Shown here piece after piece: positions 49,528-57,882 of a DNA stretch of 64,000 bases; within the stretch, counting starts at the first letter, position 1, and each line of letters begins with the position of its first letter. The DNA is taken from NCBI RefSeq assembly GCF_023715205.1, contig NZ_JAMBNR010000005.1, forward strand, positions 124,001-188,000, read 5' to 3'. The position numbers and the translations under genes were made by a program. The notes beneath the pieces are model-generated. The model was given only the letters and a program-made list of their open reading frames with translations. It was not told the DNA's origin and searched no databases. This DNA is from Mesobacillus maritimus (GTDB lineage: Bacteria; Bacillota; Bacilli; Bacillales; Cytobacillaceae).

Positions 49528-49626
49528 CCCGATTGGTGAACTAAAACTTTCCTTAGCGCTTAGAAAAATCAATCGGGGTATGCGTGACGAACATTCAGTT
49601 CGGGTGGACAAAACTCCCACTGAATG
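49528..49626 (+). promoter_or_regulatory. Structured leader-like sequence upstream of the acyl-CoA dehydrogenase
   Basis: Two further stems precede the gene: CCCGATTG (49528-49535) with CAATCGGG (49570-49577), and CATTCAGT (49592-49599) with ACTGAATG (49619-49626), the latter with a loop containing CGGGTGGACAAAACTCCCA. Together with the block at 49317-49437 they fill the 49216-49653 gap. They may form an untranslated leader or be the end of a lost insertion sequence. Confidence 0.4.
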
Positions 49627-49653
49627 AAGTTTCACTTTATAAGAAGGGAAGGG

Positions 49654-51435
49654 ATGTTGTTGGAGAAAGTGAGAAAATTAGCGGGTGCGGAGTATCTGAT
49701 TTCAGAGTCAACTCCAGAAATGGTGTTTTCTCCCGAAGATTTTACCGATGAACATCAGATGATTAAAAAGACAGCTAAACAATTTATTGAGAAAGAAGTG
49801 CGCCCATATCGTGAGGATATTGAAAACCAAGATTTTGAGCGTGTAGTCAGTTTGCTGCATCAAGCTGGAGAACTGGGGTTATTAGGGCATAGCATTCCTG
49901 AGGCATATGGTGGGATTGGTTTAGATAAGATTAGTAAAATCATCGTTGGGGAAACCGTTGGGAGAACGGGTGGATATGGAGTAGCCCAATCAAATCATAC
50001 GTGTATCGCAACGCTCCCGATTACTTACTGGGGGACGAAACAGCAAAAGAAAAAATATTTACCAAAATTAGCTTCTGGTGAATATTTAGGAGCTTATTGT
50101 TTAACAGAGCCTTCAGCAGGTTCAGATGCATTAGCGTCGAAAACGACTGCTGTTTTAAATAAGGAAGGGACACATTATGTGTTAAACGGGACCAAAATCT
50201 TTATTACCAATGCAGTCTTTTCAGACACATTTATTGTCTATGCCAAGGTTGATGGAGAAAAATTAACGGCATTTATTGTAGAAAAAGACTTCAAAGGTTT
50301 ATCACTTGGACCAGAAGAAAAGAAAATGGGCATCAAAGGGTCGTCGACGAGATCTGTGATTATGGAAGATTGCCTTGTTCCCGTCGAAAATGTGCTAGGA
50401 GAGATTGGTAAAGGCCATGTGATTGCGTTAAATGTCCTTAATCTTGGTCGTTTTAATCTTGGCGCCGCGTGTATGGGCGGAGCGAAAGAAGCGTTAAAAC
50501 TAGCGGTTGAATATACAAATGAACGTCAGCAGTTTGGCAAAACGATAGCTGAGTTTGGTGCCAGCAAAGAAAAGGTAGCAAAAATGGCAGCGAGAATTTA
50601 TGCCGCTGAATCTTTGTTATATCGCACAGCGAACTTAATTGAAGATGCATTAGGAGATGTATATGATACCGAGGATCAAAAACTGGTCGGTGTCCGGATG
50701 ATGGAATATGCGTTAGAATGTGCCATTTGTAAAGTGTACGGATCGGAAACATTGGATCAAGTTGTGGACGAATCGCTGCAATTACATGGAGGTTCTGGTT
50801 TTATTGCAGAATATCCTATTGAACAAGCATATCGCGACTCACGAATCAATCGAATTTTTGAAGGAACCAATGAAATTAACCGATTATTGATTACCGGGAA
50901 TTTTTACAAGAAAATGGCCAAAGGAGAATTAGCCGGTAAAGAAGCAATTTGGAACGCCGTTCGCGAGCTCCGGGAAGGAAAAGTGATGGAAGTGAGCGGT
51001 CCGTTAGCAGCCGAAAGAAAAGCAGTGGCGTCCATTCGGAGAGCCTACCTTGCATTAGCCGGATTGGTTTATGAAGTATACGGCAACCAATTTGCGGACG
51101 AACAAGAAACTGTGATAAAGCTATCTGATATCGCCATTGAATTATACGCAGCAGAATCGGCCGTGTTACGTTCTGTTAAAGCAATTAACCAAAATGGTGA
51201 GGAGAACGAAAGATTGAAAGAACAACTCGCAAAGATGGTCGTTGAGCAAAGTGTTTTAAAAGTTCAACTCCTTAGCCAAGAACTAATTGCCGGCTTCGAA
51301 AGTAATCACCCTACACTCCCAGAAATCTCTTCTTTAGTGATCAAAGAACTGACCAAATACCCAATAAATAACCGCGTTAGCCGCTTAAGAGAAGTAGCCG
51401 CCATCATGAACAACAACCAACAATATACTAGCTAA
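49654..51435 (+). CDS. Acyl-CoA dehydrogenase (FadE-like, long form)
   Basis: A 593-residue flavoprotein that introduces the first double bond in beta-oxidation. The core runs to about residue 390, with GLLGHSIPEAYGG, GAYCLTEPSAGSDALASKTTA, FITNAVFSDTFIVYAKV, GIKGSSTRSVIMEDCLVP, FGKTIAEFGASKEKVAKM, QLHGGSGFIAEYPIEQAYRDSRINRIFEGTNEINR in family order; the Glu of FEGTNE is the catalytic base. A 180-residue C-terminal helical extension matches the long acyl-CoA dehydrogenases of Bacillus (FadE/YusJ type). The ATG at 49654 lies after AAGGGAAGGG. No thiolase or hydratase gene adjoins, so it is a separate unit, ending in a palindromic terminator. Confidence 0.88.
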   Translation: MLLEKVRKLAGAEYLISESTPEMVFSPEDFTDEHQMIKKTAKQFIEKEVRPYREDIENQDFERVVSLLHQAGELGLLGHSIPEAYGGIGLDKISKIIVGETVGRTGGYGVAQSNHTCIATLPITYWGTKQQKKKYLPKLASGEYLGAYCLTEPSAGSDALASKTTAVLNKEGTHYVLNGTKIFITNAVFSDTFIVYAKVDGEKLTAFIVEKDFKGLSLGPEEKKMGIKGSSTRSVIMEDCLVPVENVLGEIGKGHVIALNVLNLGRFNLGAACMGGAKEALKLAVEYTNERQQFGKTIAEFGASKEKVAKMAARIYAAESLLYRTANLIEDALGDVYDTEDQKLVGVRMMEYALECAICKVYGSETLDQVVDESLQLHGGSGFIAEYPIEQAYRDSRINRIFEGTNEINRLLITGNFYKKMAKGELAGKEAIWNAVRELREGKVMEVSGPLAAERKAVASIRRAYLALAGLVYEVYGNQFADEQETVIKLSDIAIELYAAESAVLRSVKAINQNGEENERLKEQLAKMVVEQSVLKVQLLSQELIAGFESNHPTLPEISSLVIKELTKYPINNRVSRLREVAAIMNNNQQYTS

Positions 51436-51439
51436 TCCC

Positions 51440-51474
51440 AAAAATGGATGGTGCCTGGCACCATCCATTTTTTT
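51440..51474 (+). terminator. Terminator made from GGTGCC palindrome, copy 5
   Basis: AAAAATGGATGGTGC (51440-51454) pairs with GCACCATCCATTTTT (51458-51472) across CTG and ends in a T run, directly after the dehydrogenase stop. Confidence 0.88.
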
Positions 51475-51555
51475 GGTTCCTGCAATCCATTATATGGATA
51501 TAAACGAAGAGTTTGGGAAAGATAAGATTAAAAGATATATAAAGGAGGTCTCCTC

Positions 51556-51777
51556 GTGAATCTTGATAAAAATATGCAATTTGAGATCAAAAATGGCTTT
51601 ATGCCGAATCTTAGTCGTTCTGAATCATTGACAATACTTGAAGTGAACCCAAACAGCGTCATTATCCAAATGGATAAATCCAATGGTAGAGGGGTGTTTC
51701 CAGTCGAGCATCTTGAATATTGGATCAAACGAGGTTTACTTGTTCAAATGGACGACCATCAAAAAAAGACATCGTAA
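51556..51777 (+). CDS. Hypothetical small protein (73 aa)
   Basis: A GTG-started gene with AAAGGAGG about 7 bases upstream. The product has a mixed charged composition: NLDKNMQFEIKNGFMPNLSR, then LTILEVNPNSVIIQMDKSNG and HLEYWIKRGLLVQM. It looks like a small soluble beta-alpha protein. I recognise no family and context gives no clue. Confidence 0.6.
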   Translation: MNLDKNMQFEIKNGFMPNLSRSESLTILEVNPNSVIIQMDKSNGRGVFPVEHLEYWIKRGLLVQMDDHQKKTS

Positions 51778-51817
51778 ATGCTGTCTACAAGCAGTTCAAT
51801 CTAATTTTAATGAAGGA

Positions 51818-51968
51818 GGCTCTTTCTCAAATTTCTTATGTAGCGACGTTTCGTATTTAGACATCAAATTTACGCGAAAAGAGCCTACAAGATTTATTTA
51901 ACTTTTCACAAATATCAATTCACATCGAGGTTTAGAATTTTAACAACTATCTGTCTGTCCAAAACAGC
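51818..51968 (-). repeat. MITE-like repeat, rearranged copy
   Basis: On the minus strand it begins AGCTGTTTTGGACAGACAGA then TAGTTGTTAAAATTCTAAAC, a variant of the left end, and finishes GAGAAAGAGCC. An internal GCGAAAAGAGCC (near 51881) suggests a nested or rearranged end. It fills much of the 51778-52092 gap, where no gene is seen. Confidence 0.55.
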
Positions 51969-52092
51969 TCTTTCAAAAAGAAAAGGGCTTTTTTCTGTTC
52001 AAGCAAATTTTCTCCATAAGCAAAATTGGGTGCATTAAATTGGAGAATATTTCCACCCTCTTGCGTACGGTATAATAACGGGGGTGATTCAA

Positions 52093-52602
52093 ATGAGAAA
52101 AATAAAAACAACCATTAAACTTTTCTTAAGTTCATTGGTTGTAACAGCCGGCATGTACGCATTTAGCTCAGGTCTTGCAGGAGCGACAGCTGATGAAGCA
52201 GCAAGGCACAGCTTTATTACAATTCAAAAAGGAGATACACTATATCGTCTTGCGAAAAAATATGGTTTAACGGTAGAAGAAATAAAAGACTTGAATGGTC
52301 TCACCAGTGATCTCATTTTTGCTGGGGAGCAACTTTTAATTCCTGCGGATCTGGATTCTGAGCTATATCTTGTGATCGGCGGTTCGTTTAAGAACAAACA
52401 AAATGCCGAAAAACAAGTGTCAAACTTTAAAGAAGATGACATAGACGCGTTTATGGTTCCTTATGTTATAGACGATGAGGTATTTTACCGGATTCAGGTA
52501 GGAGCGTTTTCGAAAAAGGAAAACGCAGAGAAACAACTCGAAGCATTAAAGGAATTTGGCATAGACGACGCCTATATATTGAAAAGCGAACCTCTATCGT
52601 AA
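52093..52602 (+). CDS. Secreted LysM-SPOR cell-wall-binding protein
   Basis: A 169-residue exported protein. The signal peptide is TTIKLFLSSLVVTAGMYAFSSGLAGATA. A LysM domain follows at about residues 40-84 (ITIQKGDTLYRLAKKYGLTV, then LTSDLIFAGEQLLIP), then two SPOR-like repeats: YLVIGGSFKNKQNAEKQVSN and YRIQVGAFSKKENAEKQLEA. LysM binds N-acetylglucosamine in glycan strands; SPOR binds denuded glycan. No catalytic domain is present, so it probably localises at, or modifies access to, division-site or spore peptidoglycan. The ATG at 52093 has GGGGGTGA upstream. The SPOR repeats resemble those of the glucosaminidase at 2462-3199. Confidence 0.85.
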   Translation: MRKIKTTIKLFLSSLVVTAGMYAFSSGLAGATADEAARHSFITIQKGDTLYRLAKKYGLTVEEIKDLNGLTSDLIFAGEQLLIPADLDSELYLVIGGSFKNKQNAEKQVSNFKEDDIDAFMVPYVIDDEVFYRIQVGAFSKKENAEKQLEALKEFGIDDAYILKSEPLS

Positions 52603-52696
52603 CCAGACTCCCCAGTAGAAGTTATGAAAAGAAAACGGTAGCAGGATTCAACGGGGCTGGAGGTGGAGACTACAGAAACTTTGTTGAAAACGCAAT

Positions 52697-52751
52697 AAAA
52701 AGTTGGCAAACCACAAGGAAACACTACCTTTTGGGCTTGCCAACTTTTTTT
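52697..52751. terminator. Bidirectional terminator
   Basis: AAAAGTTGGCAA-ACC pairs with GG-GCTTGCCAACTTTTTTT across a long loop. It separates the LysM-SPOR gene from the convergent DUF3891 gene. Confidence 0.8.
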
Positions 52752-52760
52752 ATATTTATC

Positions 52761-53525
52761 TTATTTGATCTCTAATTCTCGATAGCTTAAGGGAGTATCT
52801 GCGTACGCCTTTGCCAAACCGTCTATATGAATTTGGTTTTTATTTACGTTTTTATAAGGCAGAGTAAGCTGGAGGTTTTGAGAAAAAGGTAAGAAAGTTA
52901 AGGTGACCGTTTCTTTTGTTTGCCAATGCGCATGAATCTTTTCGCGATAAAACCAAAAACGTTGCGGAAATCCATTGCGAAAAAATGGATGTTCGTTTGC
53001 TTTAGGACCTCCTGGCTCATTTAAGCACAAATACAACGAAAGATTGTCACAAAACTTAAGCAATTTAACATGCTCGTCAACTTCCTGAAGGAACTTTTTG
53101 TTTCCTACCTTGCCTAATTGTTTAAAAATCAGTCTCTGCCGGACTCGTTCTTGTTCGCAAAATGATATTGCCAGGGAATCTGTCGAATCTTCCAGAAACG
53201 ACGTGTAGTGCAAACTACATAAAAGAGCTGCGTAAGTACTCAGTTTACTCACTTCATCAATTCCTCTTGTATATGCATCAAGTTTAGGCTTTGCAGGATA
53301 ATCCGTAAACGAGTAGGGCTGTTGTTTCTCTTCATTCCACAGTGGCTTTTTGTCTAACTCAATCCAACACCGATCATGCTCATAAATTGCTTGGATGACA
53401 TCATCCTTTCGTTCGAAACCTGCAAAATAATTTCGTTTCCAATTGCTCGCAATTTCTCCGGAAAGTTTCGCATGATCTTGTTGCGTTACCATTAAAAAGC
53501 TCTCATTGCGCTCAAGTAGAATCAT
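52761..53525 (-). CDS. DUF3891 family protein
   Basis: A 254-residue soluble protein with the DUF3891 hallmarks: VTQQDHAKLSGEIASNW near the N-terminus, AIYEHDRCWIELDKKPLWN, and CSLHYTSFLED, with several conserved His and Asp residues that suggest a metal-dependent hydrolase-like helical fold. The family's function is not known. The C-terminal part contains FCDNLSLYLCLNEPGG. It is monocistronic, and the ATG lies after GGACTTTCCCA-type sequence with a modest ribosome site. Confidence 0.82.
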   Translation of the reverse strand: MILLERNESFLMVTQQDHAKLSGEIASNWKRNYFAGFERKDDVIQAIYEHDRCWIELDKKPLWNEEKQQPYSFTDYPAKPKLDAYTRGIDEVSKLSTYAALLCSLHYTSFLEDSTDSLAISFCEQERVRQRLIFKQLGKVGNKKFLQEVDEHVKLLKFCDNLSLYLCLNEPGGPKANEHPFFRNGFPQRFWFYREKIHAHWQTKETVTLTFLPFSQNLQLTLPYKNVNKNQIHIDGLAKAYADTPLSYRELEIK

Positions 53526-53684
53526 TGGGAAAGTCCTTTCTATTTATATTAGTTTGAACTCAATCTTTAATTTTTTTACAAACCAATCAGCCTCTTATTT
53601 TTTAAGGGGCGGAACATTCCATATACTAATTATAATTGATTTTTGAAAAAGGATTGAACATTTTGTTGTTTTCTTACATAATGT

Positions 53685-53708
53685 AAATATGAGCATATAT
53701 TCATATTT
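53685..53708. promoter_or_regulatory. ArsR/CzrA-type operator upstream of the CDF exporter
   Basis: AAATATGA (53685-53692) and TCATATTT (53701-53708) form a perfect 8-bp inverted repeat with an 8-base spacer GCATATAT. This ATGA-TCAT pattern is that of SmtB/ArsR zinc-sensor operators. It lies 29 bases before the exporter start, so binding would block transcription. Confidence 0.7.
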
Positions 53709-53736
53709 GAATCGATAAACATTAGGAGGGGTTGAA

Positions 53737-54684
53737 GTGGGTCACGGTCATTCACATGGACATCACCACCACGGGCATGGACACGGTCATAGTCATGGGC
53801 ACCACCATCATACGAACAATAAAAAAGCGTTATTTATGGCGTTTCTGCTGATTGCAACATATATGATAATTGAATTTATTGGTGGTTTGTTAACGAATAG
53901 CTTAGCGTTGTTATCTGATGCAGGGCACATGCTAAGTGATGCGGCCGCTCTAGGGTTAAGTTTATTTGCCATCAAACTTGGAGAAAGAAGTGCGACAGCT
54001 AAGAAAACATTTGGCTTTAAACGATTTGAAATTATTGCGGCGGCGATAAATGGGGCCACACTGATCATCATTGCTATTTTCATTTTTTATGAGGCGATTG
54101 ATCGCTTTTTGAATCCACCGGAAGTCCAAAGTCTTGGAATGTTGACGATTGCGATTATTGGGCTATTGGTCAATATTCTCGCGGCGTGGATGTTAATGGG
54201 TGGCGATAAAGATGAAAACCTAAATGTTCGCAGTGCGTTTCTCCATGTAATTGGAGATATGCTTGGATCAGTTGGAGCGATCGTTGCGGCGCTGTTGATT
54301 TATTTCTTTGGTTGGGGAATTGCAGATCCGATTGCAAGTGTCATTGTGGCCGGTTTGATTTTATTCAGTGGCTGGAGAGTCATGAAAGATTCACTTCATG
54401 TGCTGATGGAAGGTTCACCAGATCATCTGAGCATTGAAGAATTGAAAAAGGCTCTCTCTTCTTTGACCCATGTTCAATCAGTACATGATTTGCATGTTTG
54501 GTCCATTACTTCTGGTGTTCCGATGTTAAGCTGTCATATTTCGATATCACGCGACGGACAACATGATGACGTTCTTCACAATGCCCAAACCTTGCTTCAC
54601 GACCAATTTGGGGTCGATCATTGTACCATCCAAGTAGAATCGGAAGAAGCTGGTTGTCCAAGCAAGCATGGAAACTGCAACTAG
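53737..54684 (+). CDS. czcD: Cation diffusion facilitator, CzcD-like zinc exporter
   Basis: A 315-residue CDF exporter. The N-terminus is very His-rich (GHGHSHGHHHHGHGHGHSHG), probably binding zinc or related metals. Six helices follow, with the metal-site motifs SLALLSDAGHMLSDAAAL (HxxxD of helix 2) and HVIGDMLGSVGAIVAA (HxxxD of helix 5), and a C-terminal cytoplasmic domain (HVQSVHDLHVWSITSGVPML). It exports Zn, Co or Cd in exchange for protons. The GTG start has AGGAGGGG 6-7 bases upstream. An ArsR-type repressor gene follows 190 bases downstream and an operator lies in front. Confidence 0.92.
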   Translation: MGHGHSHGHHHHGHGHGHSHGHHHHTNNKKALFMAFLLIATYMIIEFIGGLLTNSLALLSDAGHMLSDAAALGLSLFAIKLGERSATAKKTFGFKRFEIIAAAINGATLIIIAIFIFYEAIDRFLNPPEVQSLGMLTIAIIGLLVNILAAWMLMGGDKDENLNVRSAFLHVIGDMLGSVGAIVAALLIYFFGWGIADPIASVIVAGLILFSGWRVMKDSLHVLMEGSPDHLSIEELKKALSSLTHVQSVHDLHVWSITSGVPMLSCHISISRDGQHDDVLHNAQTLLHDQFGVDHCTIQVESEEAGCPSKHGNCN

Positions 54685-54873
54685 ACTTAGGTATTTTCCT
54701 CAAATACTGCTGCTTTTCTAAATGTTGATGAGTTTTTTGCTAAATATAGCCAATGGGATACGTTCAACGAATTTAAAAATCTTCTTATGATAAAATTAGA
54801 CTTACAATAAACATTATCAGGAACTAATTAAGTAAAAGTAGGAAACAAACGTCGGGAAGGAGGTTGATTTTCC

Positions 54874-55182
54874 TTGGATAAAAAAGAATACCAGGTCATG
54901 GATGAAGAAACGTTATTTATTGTCTCGCAAACCTTTAAAGCGTTATCGGATCCAACTCGTTTACGCATTCTTCATTTATTATTTCAGGGAGAACACTCAG
55001 TCAATGAAATTACTGAGAGGCTTTCCCTTCTTCAATCAACCGTTTCTCATCAATTGCGGTTTTTAAAAAATCTTCGCCTTGTTAAATTTCGCAAAGAGGG
55101 AACGACTGTGTACTATAGCTGTGACGATGAACATGTGAATAGCATCTTAAAGCAAACCATTGACCATTCAAACCATCATTAA
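54874..55182 (+). CDS. czrA: ArsR/SmtB family metal sensor, CzrA-like
   Basis: A 102-residue winged-helix repressor. [20 protein letters not shown] and [28 protein letters not shown] are the ArsR core, without the arsenic-type Cys pair. The C-terminal helix ends [19 protein letters not shown], giving the Asp/His, His-x-x-His pattern of the alpha-5 zinc sites in CzrA and SmtB. It therefore should release DNA when zinc or cobalt is bound. It most likely controls the CDF exporter upstream. The TTG start has AAGGAGG about 10 bases before it. A palindromic hairpin follows the stop. Confidence 0.87.
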   Translation: MDKKEYQVMDEETLFIVSQTFKALSDPTRLRILHLLFQGEHSVNEITERLSLLQSTVSHQLRFLKNLRLVKFRKEGTTVYYSCDDEHVNSILKQTIDHSNHH

Positions 55183-55194
55183 TTAAGTTTACAG

Positions 55195-55227
55195 AAAAAT
55201 GGAAGGTGCCTGGCACCTTCCATTTTT
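55195..55227. terminator. Bidirectional terminator made from GGTGCC palindrome, copy 6
   Basis: AAAAATGGAAGGTGC (55195-55209) pairs perfectly with GCACCTTCCATTTTT (55213-55227) across CTG. A and T runs on both sides suit use by czrA and by the convergent cydB. The arms carry GGAAGG in place of the usual GGATGG, with compensating change in both. Confidence 0.85.
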
Positions 55228-55235
55228 CTTCCACA

Positions 55236-56291
55236 TTATGATTGTGTTCCTTCTTTTGGTTTTCTTTGGCGCAAATAGCGTTTATCGTGCATAAATAAGC
55301 TCCAGAAATAAATAAATCCGGGAAATAGAATTGCAAAGCCGACGATGTAGGTGACAAATACGGCGCGAAATGAATTTGGATCAGTAAACGCGGATTCAAT
55401 CGTCACGCCAGGGTAGACAATATACGGAAGATGAGCCTTTCCATATACATAACTTGCCACCAAATACTGAATGGTCACAGCAATCATTGCAAGCCGAGGC
55501 ATCCCGCGAACCCCTTTTTCGAAAAACGAGGGAAGAAATAAACCAGCACCGCCAATTAAAAAGAAGACCAATGAAAACAATAGCAGCGGCAAATCTTCCA
55601 TCATTTTATCATATAACCAAGGCGCTTCCCCTCGTAAGGTCAACATAATCAGAAACGCCATCGCTAATGAAATTGGACCAAAAATTCTTGCATCACGAAG
55701 GTACACTTGATATGCGTCCATTGCATGCGAGACCTTTGAATAATCCGCCAACAAAACAGATGATAGAAACAGTGTACTGCTAATACCAAACCCAATAAAC
55801 GCATATACATTTGGGCTCGTAAACAACTCTCCAAGATTAAGTTGCGCAAATCCCGTTTCATAGTCAACAAATTCCCCATGTGTAATCGGGAGCACACTGA
55901 TTAATAGTCCCGGAATCAAAATCCCCGTAATGCCCGAAATATACGTTAATGGTTTGCGATATTCTGTAGCGATATTAGAAAAGACGAGAAACGCACTTCT
56001 TAACGCAAGTAACAATAATATCATACTTCCTGGAACTAAAAGAACTGTTCCAAGCGTATAAGCAGCAGTCGGAAACAAGCTGTACACCGCCACGACCAGC
56101 GCAACAATAAACGTATTTGTTACTTCCCATGTAGGGGAGAGATAGCGATTGGCAATATTCGTTGCTTTTGTTTTTTCACGGTTAATGTAAATCATCGACC
56201 AAAATCCTGCACCAAAATCCATGGTTGCCATTACAGCGTAAATAAACACAAATCCCCAAAGCACAGTAATTGCAATTAGTGCGTCCGTCAT
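55236..56291 (-). CDS. cydB: Cytochrome bd ubiquinol oxidase subunit II
   Basis: A 351-residue, eight- or nine-helix subunit. ITVLWGFVFIYAVMATMDFGAGFWSMIY near the start is the CydB hallmark (FxxxxYxxxxxxDFGxGxW), and later IPGLLISVLPITHGEF and YPYIVYPGVTIESAFTDPNSFR-like segments fit the CioB/YthB group. It pairs with CydA to make the membrane quinol oxidase, which reduces oxygen to water. The start ATG has GGGGG upstream and follows the cydA stop by 12 bases, so the two are co-translated. Confidence 0.9.
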   Translation of the reverse strand: MTDALIAITVLWGFVFIYAVMATMDFGAGFWSMIYINREKTKATNIANRYLSPTWEVTNTFIVALVVAVYSLFPTAAYTLGTVLLVPGSMILLLLALRSAFLVFSNIATEYRKPLTYISGITGILIPGLLISVLPITHGEFVDYETGFAQLNLGELFTSPNVYAFIGFGISSTLFLSSVLLADYSKVSHAMDAYQVYLRDARIFGPISLAMAFLIMLTLRGEAPWLYDKMMEDLPLLLFSLVFFLIGGAGLFLPSFFEKGVRGMPRLAMIAVTIQYLVASYVYGKAHLPYIVYPGVTIESAFTDPNSFRAVFVTYIVGFAILFPGFIYFWSLFMHDKRYLRQRKPKEGTQS

Positions 56292-56303
56292 AACGAAAGC
56301 CCC

Positions 56304-57665
56304 CTAAGAGTTAGAACTAAATAGTTGAACATTTTTATCTTCCGCTCGTCTAATATCATCCAAGACAGTATTTTTCTTAAAGTAATAAAGCAAGACCAAC
56401 ACAACAGCAATTGCGAGGATAATGTAAACCGCTATAAATAAAATAAACAACAAGCCAAGGTCCGTCGCAGTAGTAGCGGCCTGAGCAGTTGAAAGAATTC
56501 GATAAATGACCCAAGGCTGACGTCCAGTACATGCAAAGATCCAACCGAATTCAATCGCAGCAACAGCTAATGGCCCCGAAGTGACCAATAACCATAAAAA
56601 CCATTTTGGAAAACGATCTTTTTTCAGAAACTTTTTCCATACAATCCCGGCAAACGCAATCATGATCAATAAAGACCCAATCAGGACCATTGCATTAAAT
56701 AAGGTATGAATGAACAAAGGTGGCCACCATTCCTCAGGGAAATCATTCAAGCCGACAACAACCGTATCAAAGCTGTTCCCAGCAAGGAAACTCAAGGCCC
56801 AAGGAATCTCAATTCCCCATTTTACTGATTCTGTTTCACGGTCGGTAATGCCGCCAATTGCTAGCGGGGCATGAGATTGTGTTTCAAATAACCCTTCCGC
56901 AGCTGCGAGCTTTTCTGGTTGATATTCATGTAAGTATTGAGCAGCTGAGTGCCCATTTAAGGCTGTTCCGAATGAGGCGATGCCCCCAACAACAAGGCTA
57001 ATCATTAATGCTTTTTGATGAAACTTATACAATCTCGAGCCATACTCATTGCGAAGCATTTTAAACGCTGCCACACTAGCAACAACAAACGCACCAGTCA
57101 CGTAAGCGGATAAGGCGACATGGCCAGCTGTTACGAAAAAGCTAGCGTTGAAGAAAGCAGCCCATGGATTAACATCTACAATGTTGCCGTCTTCAATTCG
57201 GAAACCGGCCGGCGTTCCTTGAAACGCATGAACATTGGTAATCAGCACAGCTGAAGCAAGAGCCCCTAATGCGACTAAAATTAAGCTGACAATCCGCATC
57301 CACGGAGCTATTCGTTCCGCTGCATATACATAGATGGACATAAATAAAGCTTCAATAAAAAAGGCATAAATTTCAATTTGAAACGGCAGTGGCATAACCC
57401 GACCAATCACTTCCATAAAACCTGGCCATAATAACGATAATTGCGTTCCAGCTATCGTTCCTGTTGGAATCCCAACTCCTAATAACACGGCAAACGCTTT
57501 CGTCCAGCGTTTGGCCATCACCACATACTCAAGATCCTTTGATTTTTGATAAAGAAGCTCTGCGGTCAGAATCATCAGGGGAAGTCCAACCCCGATCGTC
57601 GCAAAAATAATATGAAAGGCCATCGTGGTTCCAAACAGGGAACGGGCAATCAATAAATCATCCAT
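56304..57665 (-). CDS. cydA: Cytochrome bd ubiquinol oxidase subunit I, CioA/YthA type
   Basis: A 453-residue subunit carrying the haems. His18 in RSLFGTTMAFHIIFATIGVG fits the high-spin haem b595 ligand, and the FWS/GRQPW motif (TGRQPWVIYRILST) and NGHSAAQYLHEYQPEKLAA with the Q-loop-like segment are present. The Q-loop is short, as in the cyanide-insensitive CioA and Bacillus YthA class rather than E. coli CydA. The ATG at 57665 has AAAGGAC about 9 bases upstream; an in-frame extension to 57701 is unlikely. It is a high-affinity terminal oxidase for low oxygen or for conditions that poison haem-copper oxidases. No CydDC assembly transporter gene is in the window. Confidence 0.9.
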   Translation of the reverse strand: MDDLLIARSLFGTTMAFHIIFATIGVGLPLMILTAELLYQKSKDLEYVVMAKRWTKAFAVLLGVGIPTGTIAGTQLSLLWPGFMEVIGRVMPLPFQIEIYAFFIEALFMSIYVYAAERIAPWMRIVSLILVALGALASAVLITNVHAFQGTPAGFRIEDGNIVDVNPWAAFFNASFFVTAGHVALSAYVTGAFVVASVAAFKMLRNEYGSRLYKFHQKALMISLVVGGIASFGTALNGHSAAQYLHEYQPEKLAAAEGLFETQSHAPLAIGGITDRETESVKWGIEIPWALSFLAGNSFDTVVVGLNDFPEEWWPPLFIHTLFNAMVLIGSLLIMIAFAGIVWKKFLKKDRFPKWFLWLLVTSGPLAVAAIEFGWIFACTGRQPWVIYRILSTAQAATTATDLGLLFILFIAVYIILAIAVVLVLLYYFKKNTVLDDIRRAEDKNVQLFSSNS

Positions 57666-57768
57666 AGGCGTTACGTCCTTTCGGGAAACTTTTCCTTTCA
57701 TATAATTACCAATAAAGTAGGGAATATGTAGCCTTTAAAAGAAAGTCCCCAAATTCCTGACGTTACAC

Positions 57769-57804
57769 AAAAAAGCACAGTGCCCTACTGGAGGAGACTG
57801 TGCT
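57769..57804 (-). terminator. Terminator of the bce operon
   Basis: On the minus strand AGCACAGT pairs with ACTGTGCT, then TTTTTTG. It lies about 80 bases after the bceB stop. Confidence 0.8.
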
Positions 57805-57882
57805 CGGAAAGGATCCTGTTTTGCTTTATTCTTGCTACGCGTTCTCTCATGTTGCAGCGTCCCTAAAATATGTCACTTACCG

